From an uncultured Muribaculaceae bacterium (GTDB taxonomy: Bacteria > Bacteroidota > Bacteroidia > Bacteroidales > Muribaculaceae): a stretch of 29,534 nucleotides of DNA. The notes under the pieces were generated by a model. The model worked only from the letters and a program-made list of their open reading frames with translations, was not told where the DNA came from and did no database searches. The DNA is taken from contig CAJUKF010000037.1 in NCBI GenBank assembly GCA_910587355.1, positions 1 through 29,534 on the forward strand. The letters run 5' to 3'. Positions 9,701-17,048 of this stretch are shown here, in pieces. The first letter of the stretch is position 1, and every line of letters begins with the position of its first letter. Both the position numbers and the translations under genes were made by a program.

Positions 9701-9733
9701 TTTGCCTTCGCATTCTTCTTATTCGTATCTTTG
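9701..9733 (+). promoter_or_regulatory. Promoter of the dehydratase-acetyltransferase operon
   Basis: TTTG (9701-9704), 21 bases, then TATCTTTG (9726-9733), which fits the Bacteroidetes consensus. The start codon is 17 bases beyond the box. The whole 9691-9736 module is nearly repeated upstream of the neuB-like gene at 14795-14840. Confidence 0.75.
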
Positions 9734-9750
9734 CAACATAGAATCAGACT

Positions 9751-10953
9751 ATGGACTTAGAGAAATTCGTAAAAGAAAATGTAACCGGACGCCCCGAAAG
9801 CCTCTTCGCACCCGATATCGAGGCCAATGCCGACACTCTGCGCGCGGCAATTGCCGGCAAATCCGTAATGGTAATCGGAGGTGCCGGCTCTATCGGCTCG
9901 TCATTCATCAAGGCTCTGCTGCCGTTCAACCCCTCGAAACTTGTAGTAGTCGACCTTAACGAAAACGGCCTTGCTGAACTCACGCGAGACCTCCGCTCGA
10001 GCGCTTCCCTGCGAGTGCCCGAAGTATTTCTCACCTATACGCTCGACTTCGCCGACCCCATTTTCGAGGATATAATGCGCGACCACGGCGGATTCGACAT
10101 AGTCGCCAATTTCTCGGCCCACAAGCACGTACGCAGCGAAAAAGACAAATACTCCGTTGAGGCCTTGCTGAAAAATAATGTAATAAAGGCACGCAATCTC
10201 ATGGAACTGCTTCGCAGCTATCCCCCGAGGCATTTCTTCTGCGTCTCCACCGACAAGGCTTCCAATCCCGTCAACATCATGGGGGCCTCAAAACGCATAA
10301 TGGAAGACCTCATAATGGCATATCGACCTTATTTCAAGGTCACGACAGCCCGATTCGCAAACGTCGCCTTCTCCAACGGCTCGCTCCCCGCCGGATTCTT
10401 CGACCGCATGATGAAGCGCCAGCCTCTGGCCGCCCCCTCCGATGTGAGGCGATACTTTGTGTCAATGGAAGAAAGCGGCCAAATCTGTATGCTCGCATGT
10501 ATCCTCGGCAACAACGGAGAAGTCTTCTTCCCCAGGCTCGGCAAGGAAAAGTTGAAGACATTCTCATCAATCTGCGACAGATTCATTGAAGCCATGGGCT
10601 ACGAAAAATATCAGTGCTCCTCCGACGACGAAGCACGCCGCTATGCCGCCGAGCATCTTCCCGGTCCCAAATATCCTGTCTATTACTCCGCAAGCGACAC
10701 CACAGGTGAAAAATACTGCGAAGAGTTTTTTGTCGAAGGCGAAAGCACCGACATGACCCGTTTCGTCTCTCTCGGCGTAATCACCGGCACAGACAACAAA
10801 GACGCCGAAGCCGTCAATGCCCTCATCCGTCGGCTCGAAACACTCTTTGCCGACCGCACTTTCACAAAAGCCGATGTTGTGCGCGTCCTCGAAGAATATC
10901 TGCCTAACTTCACACACGAAGAAAAAGGACGCAACCTCGACGACAAGATGTAA
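9751..10953 (+). CDS. CapD-family nucleotide-sugar 4,6-dehydratase
   Basis: A 400-residue cytoplasmic short-chain dehydrogenase/reductase of the Polysacc_synt_2 (CapD/FlaA1) family. It likely converts a UDP- or GDP-N-acetylglucosamine to its 4-keto-6-deoxy form, the first step toward a 2,4-diamino sugar. The NAD(P)-binding motif GGAGSIG is at residues 43-49. STDKASNPVNIMGASK holds the active-site Thr167, Asp168, Lys169 and the MxxxK pair Met177 and Lys181, which replaces the classic YxxxK in this family. About 100 C-terminal residues extend beyond the core fold. The gene is the first of an operon, with the acetyltransferase three bases downstream. With the NeuB, NeuC, NeuA and PtmE types beyond 14860, a legionaminic-acid route (LegB role) fits best. 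The exact nucleotide carrier cannot be told from sequence. Confidence 0.85.
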   Translation: MDLEKFVKENVTGRPESLFAPDIEANADTLRAAIAGKSVMVIGGAGSIGSSFIKALLPFNPSKLVVVDLNENGLAELTRDLRSSASLRVPEVFLTYTLDFADPIFEDIMRDHGGFDIVANFSAHKHVRSEKDKYSVEALLKNNVIKARNLMELLRSYPPRHFFCVSTDKASNPVNIMGASKRIMEDLIMAYRPYFKVTTARFANVAFSNGSLPAGFFDRMMKRQPLAAPSDVRRYFVSMEESGQICMLACILGNNGEVFFPRLGKEKLKTFSSICDRFIEAMGYEKYQCSSDDEARRYAAEHLPGPKYPVYYSASDTTGEKYCEEFFVEGESTDMTRFVSLGVITGTDNKDAEAVNALIRRLETLFADRTFTKADVVRVLEEYLPNFTHEEKGRNLDDKM

Positions 10954-10956
10954 ACC

Positions 10957-11586
10957 ATGAAACCTCTCATTCTCATAGGCGGAGGCGGACACTGCATGTC
11001 CGTTATTGAAGCCGCCGAGAGCGCAGGACGCACAATCTCGGGCATCCTCGACCGTCCCGACCTCGTCGGCTCCGAAGTATCTGGATACAGAATCATCGGC
11101 ACCGATGACGATATACAGCGCTATGCTGCTGAATGCGAATTCATTGTCACCGTCGGCTCAATCAAAAGTGCCGAAAAGCGCCGCATCCTTTTCAACCGGC
11201 TTCTGAACGCAGGCGCCGTTCCTGCCATAGTAATCGCCTCCACAGCCTATGTGTCAGGGCGTGCACACATCGGTCCCGGCACCGTCGTGCTCCATCATGC
11301 CACCGTAAATGCCGGCGCCACAATAGGCGAGAACTGCATCATCAACACAGCCGCCAACGTAGAGCACAACGTCACTGTCGGCGCGCACACCCACATCTCC
11401 ACCGGAGCCATGGTCAACGGCGATGCCCGCATCGGCTCCTGCTCATTTATAGGGAGCGGTGCCGTCATAGCCAACGGTATCAGTATCGCATCCGGCTCCG
11501 TCATAGGAGCCGCCGCCGCAGTCATAACCGACATCACCGTCCCCGGCACCTACGTTGGTATCCCGGCCAGACACCTTTCAGAATAA
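10957..11586 (+). CDS. NeuD/PglD-family sugar N- or O-acetyltransferase
   Basis: A 209-residue acetyltransferase with an N-terminal Rossmann-like sugar-nucleotide-binding half (LILIGGGGHCMSVIEAAE) and a C-terminal left-handed beta-helix of hexapeptide repeats (about 90-205). His137 in NVEHNVTVG is the expected catalytic base of PglD relatives. In bacillosamine and legionaminic acid pathways this enzyme acetylates the 4-amino group made by an aminotransferase (PglD or LegH role). In sialic-acid clusters NeuD O-acetylates the finished sugar. The dehydratase next door favours the first reading. The gene starts three bases after the dehydratase stop and ends the operon. Accessory DNA begins about 20 bases later. 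Confidence 0.88.
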   Translation: MKPLILIGGGGHCMSVIEAAESAGRTISGILDRPDLVGSEVSGYRIIGTDDDIQRYAAECEFIVTVGSIKSAEKRRILFNRLLNAGAVPAIVIASTAYVSGRAHIGPGTVVLHHATVNAGATIGENCIINTAANVEHNVTVGAHTHISTGAMVNGDARIGSCSFIGSGAVIANGISIASGSVIGAAAAVITDITVPGTYVGIPARHLSE

Positions 11587-11619
11587 AAACATTGTGTCTC
11601 AATCAGTAGGGACGCGATT

Positions 11620-11753
11620 CAATGCTGTTTACTTAACGATTTTTACTTGCCGTACAACATAAATCGTTGTACGGCAGTACGTAGGGGCGCGATTAATCGC
11701 GCCCACGAGATGAAAGGTAACTTTTAACTCGCGAAATTAAGTAAACAGCATTG
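11620..11753. mobile_element. MITE-like non-autonomous element, 134 bases
   Basis: Perfect 17-base terminal inverted repeats CAATGCTGTTTACTTAA (11620-11636) and its complement (11737-11753) bound a 134-base segment with no coding capacity. GGACGCGATT flanks both ends directly (11610-11619 and 11754-11763), as expected of a 10-base target duplication. Inside are a 10-base-pair hairpin GCCGTACAAC/GTTGTACGGC (11649-11675) and a full family A palindrome (11685-11704). No transposase is nearby, so mobility would need one elsewhere. The duplication length is within the range of IS4-type elements, but that link is speculative. Confidence 0.7.
11685..11704. repeat. Palindromic repeat family A, copy inside the MITE-like element
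   Basis: A perfect palindrome GGGCGCGATTAATCGCGCCC preceded by GTAG. It differs from copy 1 by two paired substitutions (A to G and T to C) that keep the stem intact. Confidence 0.8.
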
Positions 11754-11774
11754 GGACGCGATTAATCGCGCCCG

Positions 11775-12066
11775 CAACACAAGAACTAACATCAGATACA
11801 TCCGACACATCAATCACATAAGCCTCATTGCTTCCCAAAAGGAACCTTATCACACACCTTCCACTATTATATGAGCGTATTCTATTTGATTTACAAGTAG
11901 TTGCAATTTGTAGGGTGTACTAAATAAGTACTGAATAAGAAAAACAGAGAAGATAGAGTGGATTTATGGATTTTTAATGTTTGTTAGTTATATTTAATTC
12001 GATTCTTTTTCTCGTTATTGCCATAGATTTGAGACTCTGAATGGCAGTACATTGAAAATAAATGAT
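11775..12066. other. AT-rich spacer, no gene seen
   Basis: Stop codons are frequent in all frames and no start-led open frame of useful length is present. The base composition becomes clearly more AT-rich than in the sugar operon to the left and stays so until about 14850. Confidence 0.5.
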
Positions 12067-12074
12067 TAACTTTG
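12067..12074 (+). promoter_or_regulatory. Putative -7 box of the structured leader
   Basis: TAACTTTG matches the Bacteroidetes TAnnTTTG box. No good TTTG lies at the usual 19-21 base distance, so this is a half-supported promoter. A transcript from here would begin near 12080 with the GC-rich segment that opens the leader. Confidence 0.4.
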
Positions 12075-12079
12075 CAGTC

Positions 12080-12420
12080 GCAGACCGTTATGCAGAAGCC
12101 CGGTCGGGGTTCGAGCGGCGGGACGCGGACATAATAGAAAGCGTTTACTGCGCTCTTTCTTGACTCGTTGAAATCTGGAAAATTTCTTTGGTATAGTCAA
12201 GAATGTGGCAAACAGTAGATGCCTTGTGGATATGTATATTCCATTGATAGCCAACTCGAGAGTGTTGCCTATTGATGCATATCATATTCTGCGTGAGGCT
12301 TCTGCGTTGTTTGCTCGTTCAACTATACCGGGCAATTCCAGAGCCTCAACGAGTGAAGCGAGCAACAAGTATGGCTCTCACGCTTTTTTATTCATCAACG
12401 CTGCATTGTGAGCCTTGCGG
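12080..12420 (+). ncRNA. Long structured leader or non-coding RNA, attenuator-like
   Basis: About 340 bases rich in complementary segments lie ahead of the small gene at 12433. A 9-base-pair stem pairs 12157-12165 with 12195-12203 and encloses GAAAT/ATTTC (12170-12174 with 12182-12186). A 10-base-pair stem with one bulge pairs TGAGGCTTCTG (12294-12304) with CAGAGCCTCA (12339-12348). Part of that right arm, AGAGCC (12340-12345), can instead pair with GGCTCT (12373-12378), which is followed by a run of six T at 12384-12389. TTGCTCG (12311-12317) can also pair with CGAGCAA (12359-12365). This arrangement of exclusive stems before a U-run resembles transcription attenuation. No known riboswitch class was recognised. 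Confidence 0.45.
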
Positions 12421-12432
12421 TACAGCTAACAT

Positions 12433-12690
12433 ATGATTAAGAAAATCTCTGATACAATTTACTTACAATCGTATTTTGAAGAGAAGTTCGATTCATGGTT
12501 TTTATCAAGCACTAAAAACCGTCAAAATATCGAAGATTGCGTTTGCCAATTTATAGAGAATAATTTAGATGACTCTATTTATTTGCGGGCAAATGGTGGA
12601 CTTGCTTCAGGACTATGTTCCTATCCTCATTTTGAAGATGATTTGAAAAAAATAATATCACTACTTAAGGAAATAAATAATCCAGTTTGA
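12433..12690 (+). CDS. Small hypothetical protein, 85 residues
   Basis: An acidic, soluble-looking protein with no signal peptide and no membrane segment. I recognise no family. It starts ATG at 12433, right after the structured leader, and its TGA stop shares one base with the ATG of the LRR gene, so the two are translationally coupled. Its codons are AT-rich, like the LRR gene and unlike the operons on both sides, which suggests the pair arrived together. The coupling makes it more likely real than chance. A cytoplasmic partner or regulator of the LRR protein is conceivable but unsupported. Confidence 0.55.
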   Translation: MIKKISDTIYLQSYFEEKFDSWFLSSTKNRQNIEDCVCQFIENNLDDSIYLRANGGLASGLCSYPHFEDDLKKIISLLKEINNPV

Positions 12691-14099
12691 TGAATAAGGC
12701 AGTTAAAATCGTGGGGCTTATTATGTGTATCTTAGTAGGCACATTGAAAGGCTTTATCCAAGCCGCCCCACTTAATCTCAACATCAATGTTGTTAAAAAC
12801 AACGTTTTGTCCAATTCTGCAACTCCAGAAAAATATGATTTGGAGATTGATGGTATTTTTTATCAAATAACATCAATCGATAATCTAATATTAAAAGTTG
12901 TCGGAGGTGAAAATGTGTATTCAGGAGACATCGTCATACCAGATGAAGTAGATTATAGAGGCAAGAAATTCCAAATCACTTCAATTGATTATCAATGCTT
13001 CTATAATTCGGCAGTAACAACGGTAAAACTTGGTGATAATATCTCATCAATAGGTCGTTATGCTTTTTACGGCTCAACTATCAGGGAAATAGTGATTCCT
13101 GCTTCGGTAAAGACTCTTTATGAACATTCATTTGATAATTGTCAATCTCTTACAAAGTTGACAATTTCAGATGGGACGGATGTTTTGGACTTTTATAGTT
13201 CGTCGGGTAATGTTCCCGTATACTTTGTGAATTGTCCGATTGAATATCTCTATATAGGTAGAAATATTGACCATTGGCCATGGAATCCAGCTTTTGAAGA
13301 CTTGTCAAATGCAACAGAAATTAAGATTGGCTCAACAGTAACTGAATTTGATAATTATTTATTATCCGGCGCATCAAAAATAACATCTTTGATTATTCCT
13401 CAATCAGTTAAAACGCTCAGAAACGGCGCTTTTAATAATTGCAGTAGTTTGAAGTCTGTAATTTTTGAAGATGGCGAAGAAACTGTCATCTATACATCGG
13501 GCAGAGGTTCTACCGAGACGGGAGGTTGCACTGGAGGAAGTGTCAACTATGCAATGTTCTGCGATTCTCCCATAGAGTATTTATATATCGGTCGAAATTT
13601 CCAAGTTGCATCTAACTACAGTTCATCGGGAGCTATGTTTGACTACACACCAGTGAAAAAAATGGAAATTGGCTCGATGGTTACGACACTAATAGCTCTG
13701 CGTAATCTAAGAGAACTATCTGAAATCAAACTACCTAAGAATGTAGAAAATGTATCTTCTTTCTCTGGTTGCAATAATTTGAGAAAAATAATTTGTGACA
13801 GTAGCGTTCCTCCATCCTTTAAATCTGAATATTCAAATTTCAGCAATATTGTATTTGTTGAAGCGACCCTATATGTACCTAAAGGATGCGTTGGAACATA
13901 TCAAATGGCCGAAGTTTGGAAAAATTTCTTTGAGATAACGGAATATGATGAGAATGCGGCATTATCTCCTGTTATCACCGATGAGAGCGTAAGCATTACA
14001 AAAATATTCGATATAAACGGTCAACTCCAAACGCATCTGCAAAAAGGACTAAATATCATCATATATTCAGACGGCTCAGTAAAGAAAGTTATTTATTAA
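12690..14099 (+). CDS. BspA-like leucine-rich-repeat surface protein
   Basis: A 469-residue exported protein. ATG at 12690 is preferred over the in-frame TTG one codon earlier because it gives the TGATG overlap with the upstream gene. A signal peptide (VGLIMCILVGTLKGFIQA) is followed by LRR_5-type repeats of the BspA family, for example SSIGRYAFYGSTIREIVIP, VKTLYEHSFDNCQSLTKLTI and VKTLRNGAFNNCSSLKSVIF. The C-terminal tail (ITKIFDINGQLQTHLQKGLN, then a short basic end) resembles type IX-like sorting tails, so surface display or secretion is likely. BspA relatives bind host proteins or other bacteria, but the ligand here is unknown. The gene is AT-rich compared with its flanks and interrupts a sugar-biosynthesis locus, which points to horizontal gain. 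Confidence 0.85.
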   Translation: MNKAVKIVGLIMCILVGTLKGFIQAAPLNLNINVVKNNVLSNSATPEKYDLEIDGIFYQITSIDNLILKVVGGENVYSGDIVIPDEVDYRGKKFQITSIDYQCFYNSAVTTVKLGDNISSIGRYAFYGSTIREIVIPASVKTLYEHSFDNCQSLTKLTISDGTDVLDFYSSSGNVPVYFVNCPIEYLYIGRNIDHWPWNPAFEDLSNATEIKIGSTVTEFDNYLLSGASKITSLIIPQSVKTLRNGAFNNCSSLKSVIFEDGEETVIYTSGRGSTETGGCTGGSVNYAMFCDSPIEYLYIGRNFQVASNYSSSGAMFDYTPVKKMEIGSMVTTLIALRNLRELSEIKLPKNVENVSSFSGCNNLRKIICDSSVPPSFKSEYSNFSNIVFVEATLYVPKGCVGTYQMAEVWKNFFEITEYDENAALSPVITDESVSITKIFDINGQLQTHLQKGLNIIIYSDGSVKKVIY

Positions 14100-14179
14100 T
14101 TTGGAACAATACGTATTATCCGAATATAATCTTTAAGCAATCTTGCAATATCAATATCTCTCAAAATCATATTAAAAAA

Positions 14180-14210
14180 GGGAGCCACAAGTATTTTGCC
14201 TATGGCTCCC
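14180..14210 (-). terminator. Intrinsic terminator of the minus-strand gene remnant
   Basis: An 8-base-pair stem GGGAGCCA/TGGCTCCC is followed on the minus strand by six T. On the plus strand the hairpin is followed only by TCATTGC, so it serves the leftward transcript better, though it may also protect the LRR mRNA. Confidence 0.7.
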
Positions 14211-14218
14211 TCATTGCA

Positions 14219-14614
14219 TTATTTAATTCCGAAGCCGTGCTTTACCGTCTGTGTCAGCCGTTGCCATTGGTCTTTGAGCCATTGGAATATCCGGATGCCA
14301 TTGACATGAAGATGGAATTTGTTGTCCGTGGGGTCTCGCTTGATTTGTACCTTTGCCCCCGAAGCGTCCACCTCTCTCCGCTGGAACGGATAATAGAGTG
14401 TCGTGCCTGACTTTAAGACATATTCATTCATTGAGAGAAGCCCCTTTATGGAGTTGTCATTCAATCCCACGTCCTGACATTCCTCTATTGCCGGAAGCAT
14501 GGCAACCGCATTGGGAAAGAACTTTACGAAGTTACCAATCTTCCATTCATAGCTGCGGACGGTGTCTGCCTCATGCTCTTTCTGCCGTCTCAGGCTATCT
14601 GGAAAAGGCGCGTA
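14219..14614 (-). pseudogene. Truncated gene, possible C-terminus of a mobilization relaxase
   Basis: A minus-strand frame is open from the stop codon TAG at 14615-14617 to the stop at 14219 and encodes 131 residues. The first methionine (14500) lies inside what reads as a continuous domain, because SLRRQKEHEADTVRSYEWKI upstream of it looks like the end of a coiled coil. The 5' part of the gene is therefore missing. The pattern (a C-x-x-VGL helix, LKSGTTLYYPFQ, KRDPTDNKFHLHVNG, IFQWLKDQWQRL) recalls the C-terminal region of Bacteroidetes mobilization relaxases, but I could not confirm this. It has its own terminator. It reads as debris from the event that created this accessory block. Confidence 0.5.
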
Positions 14615-14804
14615 CTAAAGTTGTACTGAATGCGAAAAACAATACAATTCAATGATAAATGGAAGTGGGCTAAAATAGCTAAACATCTAATATACAGTAT
14701 AGTTAAGTTCTATCCATTTTCACCGATTATATACCCTCAAAGCACACTCTCCATTCTTACGCGCAAATGAAGTGGCATGGCTCTACATCATATTTTCAAA
14801 TAAA
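14615..14804. other. AT-rich spacer after the remnant, no gene seen
   Basis: There is no useful open frame. The break between the truncated gene and native DNA probably lies close to 14615, where the coding frame ends abruptly. The promoter of the neuB-like operon begins at the right edge. Confidence 0.4.
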
Positions 14805-14837
14805 TTTGCCATAGCCACAGACTTATTTGTATCTTTG
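14805..14837 (+). promoter_or_regulatory. Promoter of the neuB-neuC-neuA-ptmE operon
   Basis: TTTG (14805-14808), 21 bases, then TATCTTTG (14830-14837). The module 14795-14840 matches 9691-9736: the first 16 bases are identical and the last 19 have one difference, with the same spacing. The start codon is 23 bases beyond the box. Confidence 0.78.
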
Positions 14838-14859
14838 CAAGATATAACAGGACAAAAGA

Positions 14860-15873
14860 ATGAGGTCAGCGAAACATGTAATCATAATTGCCGAAGCCGG
14901 TGTGAATCACAACGGTTCGGCCGAGAATGCCTTCCGAATGATTGACGCGGCTGCCGACGCCGGAGCCGATTACGTCAAATTCCAGACTTTCAAGGCCGAA
15001 AAACTTGCAAACGCAAGCGCCACCCAGGCCGACTATCAGAAGCGCAACACAGGCTGCAGCGAAAGCCAGCTCGACATGCTCCGGCGGCTCGAACTCGGCG
15101 ACGACACATTCCGAGAACTGCGGGCCTACTGCGTATCTAAAGGCATAGGCTTCCTGTCCACGCCATTCGATATCGATTCTGTCCGGTTTCTGGCAAGTCT
15201 CGGCATGGATTATATGAAAATACCGTCGGGCGAAATAACCAATCTCCCTTATCTGAGGGCCGTTGCAGCCACCGGCCTCCCGGTAATCATGTCGACAGGC
15301 ATGTGTACCAACAATGACATCCGGGCGGCTGTCGACGCTCTCCTCAACGGTGGTCTGACTATCGGACAAATCGGCCTGCTTCACTGCAACACGCAGTATC
15401 CTACTCCTATGAGCGATGTAAATCTGCGCGCAATGGAGTCACTCCGCACCGCTTTCGGCACCGATGTCGGCTATAGCGACCACACATTGGGCATCGAGGT
15501 ACCGATAGCTGCAGTTGCCCTGGGCGCGACAGTAATCGAGAAACATTTCACTCTCGACCGCACCATGCCCGGCCCCGACCACAAGGCATCACTCGAACCG
15601 GCCGAGCTCAAAGCCATGGTGCATGCAATCCGCAATATCGAGCATGCCCTCGGCACACCCGACAAGCATGTCACCCCCTCCGAAGCCGCAAATATAGCCG
15701 TGGCGCGCAAAAGCATCGTAGCCGCACGGCGCATAAACAAAGGAGAGGTACTCTCCGACGAGAATCTCTGCGCAAAGCGGCCCGGCACAGGCATATCGCC
15801 CATGCGCTGGGACGAGGTATGCGGACGCACCGCTATACGCGACTTTGAAAAAGACGAAATTATTGAGATATGA
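14860..15873 (+). CDS. neuB: NeuB-family nonulosonic acid synthase (LegI/NeuB type)
   Basis: A 337-residue cytoplasmic enzyme that condenses phosphoenolpyruvate with a 6-carbon amino sugar to give a 9-carbon sialic-acid-like acid. The N-terminal TIM barrel begins IIIAEAGVNHNGSAENAFRM. The histidines in GYSDHTLG and IEKHFTLDR correspond to the Mn-binding pair of NeuB enzymes. The PGPDH motif after them is common in legionaminic or pseudaminic synthases. The C-terminal SAF (antifreeze-like) domain is recognisable from ARKSIVAARRINKGEVL and KRPGTGISP. It is first in a four-gene operon and overlaps neuC by ATGA. The substrate is probably 2,4-diacetamido-2,4,6-trideoxymannose, judging from the dehydratase at 9751 and the PtmE-type gene, but N-acetylmannosamine cannot be excluded. 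Confidence 0.92.
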   Translation: MRSAKHVIIIAEAGVNHNGSAENAFRMIDAAADAGADYVKFQTFKAEKLANASATQADYQKRNTGCSESQLDMLRRLELGDDTFRELRAYCVSKGIGFLSTPFDIDSVRFLASLGMDYMKIPSGEITNLPYLRAVAATGLPVIMSTGMCTNNDIRAAVDALLNGGLTIGQIGLLHCNTQYPTPMSDVNLRAMESLRTAFGTDVGYSDHTLGIEVPIAAVALGATVIEKHFTLDRTMPGPDHKASLEPAELKAMVHAIRNIEHALGTPDKHVTPSEAANIAVARKSIVAARRINKGEVLSDENLCAKRPGTGISPMRWDEVCGRTAIRDFEKDEIIEI

Positions 15874-17045
15874 ATACCGTGCCCAGAAAAATATGCTTCA
15901 TCACTGGCTCGCGCGCAGAGTACGGCATCCTGAGCCCAATCATGCGCGCCGTAGCAACAAACCCCGACGCGACACTTCAGATTGTGGCAACGAACATGCA
16001 TCTGTCGCCGGCGCACGGAATGACAGTTCGTGAAATCGAAGCCGACGGATTCACCGTCAACAGACGCGTAGAGATGATGCTTGATGCCGACACTCCCTCA
16101 GCAACCGTCAAGTCAATGGGTGTGGAACTTATCGGCATGGCCGACGCGCTAAGTGAACTCGCGCCGGACATAATCGTCATTCTCGGCGACCGTTACGAAA
16201 TGCTCGCGGCTGCCTCCGCTGCCCTTATTCTCGGCATTCCCGTGGCTCATATCCATGGGGGTGAAATCACCGAGGGTGCTTACGACGACGCAATCCGCCA
16301 TGCAATCACCAAACTTTCATATCTCCACTTCGCCGCAACCGACGAGTATCGTAACCGCATCATCCAGATGGGCGAAAATCCGGCACGTGTTTTCAACACC
16401 GGCGCACCGGGTATCGACGGTATCGAAAAAATCGAAGGGCAATCTTTCGACGCCCCCTTCACCAGTTTCGCACTCGTCACCTTCCACCCGGTCACAAAAG
16501 AACCCGGTGAAGCTCGGGCCCAGACACAGGCATTGCTCGACGCACTCGATAGCATCAGCGATTTGCCCGTAATTTTCACCATGCCCAACTCCGATGCCGG
16601 CGGTCGTGAAATTGCAGCCCTCCTCCGGAACTGGACCGACACTCATTCCGACCGTGCGCACGCTTACACTTCGCTCGGACGCGCCCGTTACTTCTCCGCC
16701 CTCCGACAGTGTTCAGCCGTCATCGGCAATTCATCGAGCGGCATCATCGAAGCACCTTCTTTCGGTGTCCCGACAGTCAATATCGGCAACCGTCAGCAGG
16801 GCCGCACACAAGGCAATACCATCATCAACTGCCCCGCCGAAACTGAAGCAATCAAAGCGGCCATCGAAAAAGCACTTTCCCCGGAATTCCGAAAATATGT
16901 CGCCAATCATGGCGCAAACCCATATCACAAAACCGGTTCAGTCGAGGCAATCGCCGGCATTCTCGCAAATCACGAACTTGCGCCCCATGCCGTCAAGCAT
17001 TTCCACGATTTAACATTTGAGCAGGGCCAAAAAACCACGTTTTAA
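15870..17045 (+). CDS. neuC: NeuC-family hydrolysing UDP/GDP-sugar 2-epimerase (LegG type)
   Basis: A 391-residue GT-B-fold enzyme that removes the nucleotide from a UDP- or GDP-linked 2-acetamido sugar and inverts C2, giving the manno sugar used by NeuB. Family marks are FITGSRAEYGILSPIMRA at the N-terminus, HIHGGEITEGAYDDAIRHAI in the middle, and GNSSSGIIEAPSFGVPTVNI with GNRQQGR in the C-terminal nucleotide-binding half. The length is typical. The start codon overlaps the neuB stop by four bases, and neuA starts three bases after its stop. In the legionaminic route this is the LegG step. The preferred nucleotide (UDP or GDP) cannot be read from the sequence, although the PtmE partner hints at GDP. 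Confidence 0.92.
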   Translation: MNTVPRKICFITGSRAEYGILSPIMRAVATNPDATLQIVATNMHLSPAHGMTVREIEADGFTVNRRVEMMLDADTPSATVKSMGVELIGMADALSELAPDIIVILGDRYEMLAAASAALILGIPVAHIHGGEITEGAYDDAIRHAITKLSYLHFAATDEYRNRIIQMGENPARVFNTGAPGIDGIEKIEGQSFDAPFTSFALVTFHPVTKEPGEARAQTQALLDALDSISDLPVIFTMPNSDAGGREIAALLRNWTDTHSDRAHAYTSLGRARYFSALRQCSAVIGNSSSGIIEAPSFGVPTVNIGNRQQGRTQGNTIINCPAETEAIKAAIEKALSPEFRKYVANHGANPYHKTGSVEAIAGILANHELAPHAVKHFHDLTFEQGQKTTF

Positions 17046-17048
17046 CAT

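Larger units (their letters stand above)
11609..11774. repeat. Palindromic repeat family A, copy split by an insertion
   Basis: The left part, GTAGGGACGCGATT, ends at 11619. The right part starts with GGGACGCGATT at 11753-11763 and runs on as AATCGCGCCCGC. Removing 11620-11753 plus one copy of the duplicated 10 bases restores a complete GTAG-preceded palindrome like the copies at 1909 and 11685. Confidence 0.75.

Noticed and set aside
12205..12411. A 68-residue open frame from GTG inside the structured leader
   Set aside because: It has no ATG, no promoter of its own and no recognised domain, and it runs across strongly self-complementary DNA. The same DNA is better explained as structured RNA. 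A conserved remnant of a coding sequence cannot be fully excluded.
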